Source: JAJXZJ01 sp050012855 (lineage in GTDB: Bacteria > Verrucomicrobiota > Verrucomicrobiia > Limisphaerales > J093). From it: a stretch of DNA of 64,000 nt. The stretch spans positions 62,001-126,000 of the forward strand of contig JBEKGJ010000002.1 in assembly GCA_050012855.1 (NCBI GenBank), written 5' to 3'. Position numbers and translations under genes: made by a program. The notes beneath the pieces were generated by a model. That model saw only the letters and a program-made list of their open reading frames with translations, was not told the DNA's origin and ran no database searches. This document shows positions 33,725-41,046 of the stretch, piece by piece (the stretch's first letter is position 1; every line of letters starts with the position of its first letter).

Positions 33725-33805
33725 TTCGCGCGGCGTCCCGCCGCTCCGACCAGCACCGGGTGTGACGCCCGGCCAACCCGCAGGCGGGACGCCTACGCTC
33801 CAAGG
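33725..33805. repeat. GC-rich dispersed repeat upstream of the phosphoesterase
   Basis: The segment includes GGTGTGACGCCCGGCCAACC and a GGCGGGACGCCTACGCTCC box, with GGCGTCCCGCC in inverted form nearby. Such boxes look like a non-coding repeat family. They can be read as protein-like in one frame, which inflates the open frame of the neighbouring gene. Confidence 0.4.
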
Positions 33806-34021
33806 TTTGTGGGCGGAAATCAGGCGGATTAGCGGGGAACGGCGTTGGGGCCGGCAGGGACCGGCGGATTGGCCCGCCACCGGTTGCAGAGCAAGCTCGA
33901 TTAATCGGGGACGCATGACGAGGGCTTTAAACCACCCGCTCGGGCAGCACAAGCGAAAGTCGGGTGAATTCGCCGTTGCCGCCGGCGGTCATCCCTCGTT
34001 GCCGCCCCCGAAAAAAACCGC

Positions 34022-34050
34022 TTGACATACAACTACCGTGGTAGTATTAC
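34022..34050 (+). promoter_or_regulatory. Promoter with overlapping BlaI-type operator
   Basis: TTGACA at 34022-34027 and TATTAC at 34045-34050 are 17 bp apart, a standard sigma-70 layout. The inverted repeat ACTACC-GT-GGTAGT (34032-34045) fills the spacer, so a bound dimer would block RNA polymerase. The sequence is close to the TACTA/TAGTA operators of BlaI/MecI repressors. The regulator gene starts 25 bp downstream. Confidence 0.8.
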
Positions 34051-34074
34051 TCGGGTCGTTAATACAATCTGCCC

Positions 34075-34461
34075 ATGAGCCAGCCCAAAATCCACCGCCT
34101 CGGCGACCTCCAATTGCGCATCATGCAAGCCCTCTGGGCGCGCGGTGAGGCCACCGTCGCCGATGTGCTCGCCGCCCTCGGCGGGCGCGCCCCCCTCGCT
34201 TACACCACCATCGCCACCATGCTCCGCAAGATGGAGGCGCGCGGCCTGGTCGGCCACCGTGCCGAGGGGCGGAGCTTTGTCTATCGCGCGGTCGTTGCCG
34301 AGGAGTCCGTTACCCGTGGCATGGCGGAACACGTTTTGGACCGGCTCTTCGAGGGCAGCCTCGCGGAGATGGTCAGCCATCTGTTGACCCATCGCGAGAT
34401 CAGCCGCGCCGAGCTTGCCCGGCTCGAGAAGCTCATCGTCGAAAGGAAACGCCAGTCATGA
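34075..34461 (+). CDS. BlaI/MecI-family transcriptional repressor
   Basis: This 128-residue winged-helix repressor has L-G-D-L-Q-L-R-I-M-Q-A-L-W near residue 10, the recognition helix A-Y-T-T-I-A-T-M-L-R-K-M-E near 45 and a C-terminal dimerisation helix pair. In the family it is cleaved or released after a signal through an M56 membrane peptidase. That peptidase is encoded immediately downstream here, with an ATGA overlap. An inverted-repeat operator in its own promoter indicates autorepression of the two-gene unit. Confidence 0.93.
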   Translation: MSQPKIHRLGDLQLRIMQALWARGEATVADVLAALGGRAPLAYTTIATMLRKMEARGLVGHRAEGRSFVYRAVVAEESVTRGMAEHVLDRLFEGSLAEMVSHLLTHREISRAELARLEKLIVERKRQS

Positions 34462-37235
34462 ACCCGACCCCGACTCTCTGGCTGCACCTGCTCGGATTGC
34501 TGGCGGTGCAAACGGCGCTGGTGATCGCGCTGGCGGCGGTGCTCCAGCCGCTGCTGCGACCGGCCCGGTGGAAACATGCCGCCTGGCTCGCCGCCCTGCT
34601 GGGCGTGGCGCTCCTGTTCGCCAACGCCCTGTTCGGCGTGGATGGCCAGGTGAAAAAATGGATCGAGCGGCCCAGCCACGACGGCGTGCGGTTTGTCGTC
34701 CGCGGAAACCTGCCGGTGGAAAATGGCTCCCCAACCGTCGTCGCCGCGTCCGGCACGGAGGGCGCGTTCCCCGAATCCGGCACATCGCCCGGTCAATCAC
34801 CGACGTCACCGATCTGGTGGCCCGCCTGGTTATGGCTGGCGGGTGTGGCGCTGCTGGGCGCGCGCGCCCTCGCGTTTCGCCTGTGGCTCGCGATGATTTG
34901 GCGTCAGCGTCAGATCCAGCCGGACGCCGAGATCGTCCGTCAGGTGGGCGTTTTGGCAGCACGGCTCGGATTACGCCGTCACATCAGCGTGGTGGCGTCG
35001 CGATCGCTCGCCGCGCCGGTTGCGTTCGGGTGGTGGCATCCGACCATCGGCCTGCCGGCGGATTTCTGCGCGGCACACTCGCGGGTGGAACAGGACGCGA
35101 TGCTCGTGCATGAGCTGGCGCACCTGGCGGCGCACGACCCGCTTTGGCTCGGGTTGGCGGATGCGGCCACGGCGCTGCTGTGGTGGCACCCGCTGGTCTG
35201 GTGGGCGCGGCACCAGTTCCGCACGGCCTGCGAGGGCGCGGCGGACGAGGCCAGCCTGTTGCTGGAGGACGGTCCGACCGTGCTGGCCAGTTGCCTGGTG
35301 AATCTCGCCGGCCGGTGGCAGCGCCGAAGCGTGTTGGGCTTGCTGGGCATGGCGGGATTTCGATCGGGACTCGGGCGGCGCGTGGAGCGATTGCTTGCCC
35401 TGTCGGGATCGGCGATGCAGCCGGGGGCCGGCAGCCGGTTCAAGCTGGCGATCATCGGTGGCATGATGGTGGTGGTGCTGGTGGTTGGCACCACGGCCTG
35501 GGCGCTGCCCAACCACGGCGTGCCGACGCTGCTCGTGCTCGCGCAACAAACGCTGGCCGGTGCGCTGGCGCCAGCCGGCGGAGACACGATTGCTACGAAT
35601 ATGTCGCCATCGGCAGCGCTGGCGACCAACCCGCCGGCCGGCGAGAACAGGACCTCTTCCGCTATTCCTTCGCCAATCGTAACCAACGCTCCCGCGACTC
35701 GTTCAGTCTCGGCCTTCATCCAGGATGGCAAGCTGCTCTATGAAATGGGCAAGCTGGACGAAGCCGAGGCGAAGCTCGTGCAGGCTTCGGATCAGGAACC
35801 GAACAACCAAGCCGCAGTGTACTATTTGAATCTGGTCGAGCAGGCAATGCGGCAACGCGAGGCCGCCGCCAAGGGCAAATTGGTCGAGGTGGAGAAGGCT
35901 TGGAATCCGCCACCTTTGGTTTCCACGCAGTTCTACACGCGAACTTACCGGGTTGACCCGAATACAGTCGTCCAGAACCTCGGGGCGATTCGCGGAGGCG
36001 CAGCCGGTCAACTCCTGCACCTGGCCCCGGGAACAACGAATCCACCGGTTCAGAAGCTGCTGCGCGACTACTTTGCCGCTGTGGGCGTGGATTTTGGTGA
36101 TTCAGCGTCCGTCGGGACCAACGGATCGCCCGCCGGGGCTCAGAGCCCGCAGGGCAGGGCCATGTTCTTCAACGACCGCAACGGCATCCTCCTGGTCCGA
36201 GCCACTGGCGCCGACATGGAAATCGTGGAAACAGCCGTCTCGCTCCTAAACGTCGCCCCGCCGCAGGTGGTGATCGAAGCGAAGTTCGTCGAGATCACCG
36301 AAGATGCCGGCAAAGCGTTCGGATTCGACTGGTATCTCGGCACCATCGGTACGAACGCGCCAGCCGCGACCAATGGCGTGGCGACCCGCGGTGTCTTTCC
36401 CGGCAACCCTTCGTTGCAGGCGGCGGCGACCACGAACGGCGTGCGGGAGTTACGCGGCGACCAACTCGATTGGGCGGGCAAGGATGTGACCAACGCCCAC
36501 AACGTTCGCGTGACGGCGGCGCTCGGCGCGCAAATCCAAGGCATCCTGACCGAGGCGCAATTCGAGGTGGTATTGCGGGCCCTGGAGCAACAGGCCGGCA
36601 CGGACGTGCTCTCCGCGCCGAAAGTAACAACTCTCAGCGGCCGGCAGGCGCAGATTCAAGTCGTGGACCTGAAGACTTATGTCATGGGCCTTGATCCCAA
36701 GGCGGCAGTCCAGCCAGGCAACCGTCCCGCGGGAGCCACGAACACGAACCCGTTTCTGACTGCGCAGGTGCCGACCGGCCCGACGCTCGACGTGATCCCG
36801 ACCGTGGCCGCGGACGGCTATACCATCGAGCTGAAAGTGATCCCGACCATGGTCGAGTTCCTGGGCTATGACGATCCGCGCATGTTCCAGCCGCAGGGGG
36901 GCAAGTCCGAGGCGATGCTGCCGCTGCCGCATTTCCGGGTCCGGCAGATGGAAACCACGGCGCGCATCTGGGACGGCCAGACGCTCGTCCTCGGCGGCCT
37001 GACTTCCGACGAAGTTCAGAAGACCAAGGACAAGGTGCCGGTCCTGGGCGACGTGCCCTTGGTGGGCAGCCTGTTCCGCAGCGAGTCCCAGCAAAGCGTG
37101 AAAAAACGCCTGCTGGTCTTCGTGACCGCCACGATCATTGACCCCGCGGGGAACCGGGTTCATTCGCCAGGCGAGCTGCCGTTCGATCCGAATGCGGTTC
37201 CGCCGCAAGGACCGGTTTCGCCGAAGCAGCCTTGA
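34458..37235 (+). CDS. M56 (BlaR1-type) metallopeptidase fused to a secretin domain
   Basis: The 925-residue protein joins two systems. Residues 1-350 are an M56 peptidase: several membrane helices, the zinc motif H-E-L-A-H at 218-222, the third ligand in C-E-G-A-A-D near 259 and a final helix at about 328-350. Residues 405-470 look like a TPR unit. Residues 590-900 are a secretin/type II-III secretion domain: V-V-I-E-A-K-F-V-E-I-T, L-S-A-P-K-V-T-T-L-S-G, then V-L-G-G-L-T and the end motif V-P-V-L-G-D-V-P-L-V-G-S-L-F. Known BlaR1 proteins carry a penicillin-binding sensor in that place. The frame is continuous. A sensor role for the secretin-like domain is inference. Confidence 0.85.
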   Translation: MNPTPTLWLHLLGLLAVQTALVIALAAVLQPLLRPARWKHAAWLAALLGVALLFANALFGVDGQVKKWIERPSHDGVRFVVRGNLPVENGSPTVVAASGTEGAFPESGTSPGQSPTSPIWWPAWLWLAGVALLGARALAFRLWLAMIWRQRQIQPDAEIVRQVGVLAARLGLRRHISVVASRSLAAPVAFGWWHPTIGLPADFCAAHSRVEQDAMLVHELAHLAAHDPLWLGLADAATALLWWHPLVWWARHQFRTACEGAADEASLLLEDGPTVLASCLVNLAGRWQRRSVLGLLGMAGFRSGLGRRVERLLALSGSAMQPGAGSRFKLAIIGGMMVVVLVVGTTAWALPNHGVPTLLVLAQQTLAGALAPAGGDTIATNMSPSAALATNPPAGENRTSSAIPSPIVTNAPATRSVSAFIQDGKLLYEMGKLDEAEAKLVQASDQEPNNQAAVYYLNLVEQAMRQREAAAKGKLVEVEKAWNPPPLVSTQFYTRTYRVDPNTVVQNLGAIRGGAAGQLLHLAPGTTNPPVQKLLRDYFAAVGVDFGDSASVGTNGSPAGAQSPQGRAMFFNDRNGILLVRATGADMEIVETAVSLLNVAPPQVVIEAKFVEITEDAGKAFGFDWYLGTIGTNAPAATNGVATRGVFPGNPSLQAAATTNGVRELRGDQLDWAGKDVTNAHNVRVTAALGAQIQGILTEAQFEVVLRALEQQAGTDVLSAPKVTTLSGRQAQIQVVDLKTYVMGLDPKAAVQPGNRPAGATNTNPFLTAQVPTGPTLDVIPTVAADGYTIELKVIPTMVEFLGYDDPRMFQPQGGKSEAMLPLPHFRVRQMETTARIWDGQTLVLGGLTSDEVQKTKDKVPVLGDVPLVGSLFRSESQQSVKKRLLVFVTATIIDPAGNRVHSPGELPFDPNAVPPQGPVSPKQP

Positions 37236-37410
37236 CGGTTGTTTCCGGCGCCGCCGTCTCCCTCGTGGCGTATTCGCCGCGGAGGTCGGCGTGGTCGCGA
37301 TTGAGGCGACCTCCGCGCGGCGGTCATCGGCCTGCGCCAGCCAATGGAAGGTACTCGCATGACGGTTGGCTGGTCCATGCAATCCGGCGGCGGCCTGGCG
37401 GGCGCGGAGG

Positions 37411-38166
37411 TTACGCCGGGCGTTTGGTGTGCGGCACGAAGCTGAAGTTGACTGCCTTCGCCTCGTTCTCTCCGAGGGTGAGCTCGGCCGTGTGGATGCC
37501 GGCCTTGGGATGGACGGCGGCGAGGACGTATTTCCCCGGGGGCAGACCCGGCGGCAGCTTGAACTGGCCGGTGGCGTCGGTCACGGCGAAGAATGGGTGT
37601 TCGACGACACCGACGAAGGCGAATTCCCACGGATGGAGTTCGCACTTGATGCGCACCAGCACCTCCGCGTTGTCGAAGCGTTTCTCGTCCACCTGGCCGG
37701 TGACCGGCTGGTAGAGGAGGAACTCGGGATTGGCCTTGGGCAGGGCGTGAACGGTTTCGAGGTAAGGCTCGGAGTTGCGGATGTTGATGAGCTGGCCGGC
37801 CCGCACGCCCAGCACGTAGGGATGGAAACTGCACCGGAACTGGTTCAACAGCACCGGCTCGGCCGGCGCGGGGAAGGTGCGGCCCGTCAGTCCCTCGCGG
37901 ATGTACACGAACACATTGGCGAGCCCGCCGTCGGCGCCGACAACGTAGTGTTGCGTCTTCAGGCCCGGGGGGGCGACCTGTTGTGGACCGGGAAAATCGG
38001 TGAGGTCAACGGGGATTTCCGCGGGCGGTTCGCCGACGAGCGTGGCCTTCCCGGAAATGGAACTCGCGGACGGGCTGGTGTCGGCCAGGGCGGAAACGGC
38101 CACGAAACCGCCGGCGGCTTTCAGAAACTCCCGCCGGGACGTGAGCGCATGCCGGAGCTTGTTCAT
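37411..38166 (-). CDS. Tat-exported protein with carboxypeptidase-regulatory-like fold
   Basis: The 251-residue protein starts with a twin-arginine signal (T-S-R-R-E-F-L-K-A-A-G-G), so it is exported folded. A cupredoxin-like region follows, with C-S-F-H-P and C-E-L-H-P-W that could bind copper. The C-terminal beta sandwich is of the carboxypeptidase regulatory type (F-K-L-P-P-G-L-P-P-G-K-Y). Similar proteins occur with respiratory or methylamine-type electron carriers, but no such genes are nearby. ATG at 38166. Confidence 0.8.
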   Translation of the reverse strand: MNKLRHALTSRREFLKAAGGFVAVSALADTSPSASSISGKATLVGEPPAEIPVDLTDFPGPQQVAPPGLKTQHYVVGADGGLANVFVYIREGLTGRTFPAPAEPVLLNQFRCSFHPYVLGVRAGQLINIRNSEPYLETVHALPKANPEFLLYQPVTGQVDEKRFDNAEVLVRIKCELHPWEFAFVGVVEHPFFAVTDATGQFKLPPGLPPGKYVLAAVHPKAGIHTAELTLGENEAKAVNFSFVPHTKRPA

Positions 38167-38341
38167 GGCTGCTAACGTCGTGCGAAGGACGCTCGCGTGT
38201 CAACTCCGGGATTCAACCGGGCTGATGGCGGGCGTAGGGAATGAGTGGAAGACCCGACACTCGGCCGAACGGATGTCTGCGGCCGTGGATCCGCCGGCGG
38301 CCCGGTTGGGAGCGGCGCTGTCAGGGAGACCAGCCATCGGT

Positions 38342-38833
38342 CTACTCCAGCAGAAGCGACAGTGGAAATGCTCGTCGGACGAGACTGAGCCAGTGTTCGC
38401 GGCCGTTACCAACATAACTGATATCGCTCTGCAGACCCGGATTGTGGTTCAGTTGAATACTGGCAGTATCGTAAACAATCTTCTCGACAACAGGTGCGAT
38501 GCTGGCCGAGCCTGGACTCGCTGGCTCTGGGGGCGGTTGTTGTCTGGCAATCTCGTGTGTCCCCAATCTCACGCGGAAGTTCTCGATCGGCCGGAGATGT
38601 GTAAAATCAAAGTCCTCTCCGCGACCGACCATCCGCACCTCACCGAGGTATGCCTCAGTCACAAAGAAAACCGACTTTATGACGGGGCCGCCCCCGGCCA
38701 GCTGAATAGAGGGAATCAAATGATGGATTTCTTGTTTGGCAAACTCCGCTGCCGTAGAGATCCTGGCAAACATCGTCTCAAACGGCAACATCGCTTCGAA
38801 TGGGGCCCAAGTTTCGCGAAAATCTGTCTCCAT
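38342..38833 (-). CDS. Unknown partner of the RelA/SpoT-like protein
   Basis: I do not recognise the family. The protein has about 163 residues. The first 60 look helical. The middle is a beta-rich stretch (V-I-K-S-V-F-F-V-T-E-A-Y-L-G-E-V), a Pro-rich linker follows, and the last part is again beta-rich. It starts one base after the stop of the RelA/SpoT-like gene (TAATATG), so the two are co-translated. In toxSAS modules the second gene is the antitoxin, which makes it a candidate for that role. GC content is lower than in the neighbourhood. Confidence 0.6.
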   Translation of the reverse strand: METDFRETWAPFEAMLPFETMFARISTAAEFAKQEIHHLIPSIQLAGGGPVIKSVFFVTEAYLGEVRMVGRGEDFDFTHLRPIENFRVRLGTHEIARQQPPPEPASPGSASIAPVVEKIVYDTASIQLNHNPGLQSDISYVGNGREHWLSLVRRAFPLSLLLE

Positions 38834-38834
38834 A

Positions 38835-39596
38835 TTAAGATGCTTCGTTAATACTCGTATTCCGCAACTGCACCAAGAGTCCATCGGCGAGATGAATCAT
38901 ATGTCCGAGCTGACGTGCGACAAAGCGGGGATCAGTCGGATTCCACTGCCAGTCGTCCCTCTTTTCCTTCTGGGTGCGCCAGTGTTCGTAAATTTTGTGA
39001 GACTCCTCCCAGAGTCGAGTTGCCAAAGCAGTTGCGATTTGGATCTCGCACTGCAAGGTCGCAAGTTCGGAGCCGCCGCCGAACCGGAAGACCACGGGTT
39101 GATCGAAGTAGAAGTGTTGGGCAAAGTACCCCTCGAGACCACCCTTGCGGGACCGGCTCCATTTCACATCCTGATCGGTGGCTAGCGTGGCCAGGTGGTC
39201 TGCGAAAAATTCGACACCGTCAAGAAACTGACATTCAACTCGGGTTCGCACTAAATCATTGATCTGTGGAACTGCAGGTCCTTCACGCCGCCAGACCTCC
39301 GAGATCGGCTTGTCGTGCTTTGAGCAGGCGTCGAAAATCTTCTCGCGCGTGCGAACAGCTTCCTTGCCAGCGAAATTTGGCAAGAACGGGTTGGTCAATA
39401 GAGCTCCTGACGTCGCCCTTTGAAACTCATTTGACCAACTCACCCTCTGGTCTTTAACAGCCTTCCAGAACGGCGTGATACTGATTTCCTCAGCCCACTG
39501 ATTACAGTTTTCCTCCAAAGCGTCCCAATATCCTGGAACGTTAAGTTCCTTTCGCACCTCCGCGCATCGAGACCAGAAGACCGCTGGTGTCTGCAT
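38835..39596 (-). CDS. RelA/SpoT-domain nucleotidyltransferase-like protein
   Basis: The protein has about 253 residues from ATG 39596, which has GAAGG-type spacing upstream; ATG 39659 is the alternative. The RelA/SpoT synthetase pattern is seen as I-N-D-L-V-R-T-R-V-E-C-Q-F, then G-Y-F-A-Q-H-F-Y-F, then C-E-I-Q-I-A-T followed by L-W-E-E-S-H-K-I-Y-E. The E-x-Q motif has Ala where classical synthetases have Arg, as in some small, single-domain members. No hydrolase, TGS or ACT domain is present. Stand-alone proteins of this kind include toxSAS toxins that make alarmones or modify tRNA. Its product here is unknown. Confidence 0.65.
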   Translation of the reverse strand: MQTPAVFWSRCAEVRKELNVPGYWDALEENCNQWAEEISITPFWKAVKDQRVSWSNEFQRATSGALLTNPFLPNFAGKEAVRTREKIFDACSKHDKPISEVWRREGPAVPQINDLVRTRVECQFLDGVEFFADHLATLATDQDVKWSRSRKGGLEGYFAQHFYFDQPVVFRFGGGSELATLQCEIQIATALATRLWEESHKIYEHWRTQKEKRDDWQWNPTDPRFVARQLGHMIHLADGLLVQLRNTSINEAS

Positions 39597-39947
39597 TGCT
39601 TCGCCTTCAGGCGTACAGACACCCGAGTCTCCTTGAGGCGGTAGAGCAACAATGGCCATTGGTCAGACCGTCAGGTAGCTGGATGAAGAAGTGAATTCCA
39701 ACAATCTCGTGAGCAGAGTTCTTCCATCAGAATCCCATCGCAATTTCGATACGCCGTTGCCTGTTAATTTTGCAGATTTGCTGTCCCAGGGCAAGGCAAA
39801 TTCCACTCAAATTCGTACTCGCGAATCGTAGTGGGAGCGGCCGACGAACGGAGTCCACCTTCCTTCCAGCAACTCTCAACCATCAACGACCCGACCAGAG
39901 CCTCGTCACCTCGTCTCCTACCGCCGTCGTAGGCAGGAACGGACGAT

Positions 39948-40919
39948 TTAATCTGGGTAACCGTTCGGGTGCCGGCGATGCCAGTCCCACGCCGTGGCGA
40001 CGATGTCCTCCAGTTTGGGGAACCGCGTCCGCCAGCCCAGCTCGTGCGCGGCCTTCTCCGCGTCGGCCACCAACCGCGGCGGGTCGCCGGGACGGCGCGG
40101 TTTTTCGACGGTCTTGATCGGCCGGCCGCTCACCATGCGGCACGCCTGGATGACCTCGCGCACGGAGTAACCCTCGCCGTTGCCGAGGTTGAAAAAGCCG
40201 GTCTGGCCGGGTTCGAGCGCGCGGATGTGGGCGTCGGCGAGGTCGGCGATGTGGATGTAGTCGCGGATGCAAGTACCGTCGGGCGTCGGGTAATCCGCGC
40301 CGTAGATCGGGCACTCGGAGGCCTGGCCGAGCGCGACCTTGAAGACGTTCGGGATAAGGTGGGATTCGATGCGATGGTGTTCGCCGAAGCGTTCACTCGC
40401 CCCGGCGGCGTTGAAGTAGCGGAACGCGACGAATTCCAGGCCGTAGATGCGCTGATACCACGTCAGCAGTTTCTCGAACATCAACTTGGACTCGCCGTAG
40501 GGATTGATCGGGCGCTGGGGCAGGTCTTCGGTCATCGGCACCGTGTCGGGCGGGCCGTAGGTGGCGCAGGTGGAGGAGAAGACGAATTTGTCCACCTTGG
40601 CTTCGACGGCGGCGTCGAGGAGGTTCTGGCCCCAGGCGACGTTGTTGCGGAAATACTTCGCCGGGTTGGTCATGGATTCGCCCACCAGCGCGTGCGCGGC
40701 GAAATGAAGGACCGCCTCCGCGCCGGATGCCTGGACCGCGCGGGTCACGGCTTCATGGTCGCTCAGACACAAGGGCAGGAACGTCGCCCGCGGGTCCACC
40801 GCCGAGCGATGGCCCTCGGAAAGATTGTCCAGCACCGTGACCGTGTAACCGGCGTTGCACAACTGCTCAACACAGACCGACCCGATGTAGCCGGCGCCGC
40901 CGGTGACGAGAACATTCAC
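39948..40919 (-). CDS. galE: UDP-glucose 4-epimerase
   Basis: This interconverts UDP-glucose and UDP-galactose, using bound NAD. The 323-residue SDR protein has G-G-A-G-Y-I-G-S at the N-terminus, S-S-T-C-A-T-Y-G with the catalytic Ser/Thr and Y-G-E-S-K with the catalytic Tyr and Lys. The conserved N-P-Y-G-E-S-K and F-R-Y-F-N-A-A-G-A blocks identify GalE. It lies beside an alpha-galactosidase on the opposite strand, which fits galactose use or precursor supply for surface sugars. Confidence 0.93.
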   Translation of the reverse strand: MNVLVTGGAGYIGSVCVEQLCNAGYTVTVLDNLSEGHRSAVDPRATFLPLCLSDHEAVTRAVQASGAEAVLHFAAHALVGESMTNPAKYFRNNVAWGQNLLDAAVEAKVDKFVFSSTCATYGPPDTVPMTEDLPQRPINPYGESKLMFEKLLTWYQRIYGLEFVAFRYFNAAGASERFGEHHRIESHLIPNVFKVALGQASECPIYGADYPTPDGTCIRDYIHIADLADAHIRALEPGQTGFFNLGNGEGYSVREVIQACRMVSGRPIKTVEKPRRPGDPPRLVADAEKAAHELGWRTRFPKLEDIVATAWDWHRRHPNGYPD

Positions 40920-41046
40920 GCGGTCGAGCCTACGGCGGCGAGGCGCGCGTTCAAGCGCGAATCCTGGGGCGAAGGCCGGGGCGAAGGCAGGGACGATGCG
41001 GCGGATTATGCTCGCGTGTCGCGCCGCGCGGCGTTAAGGGAACGCC

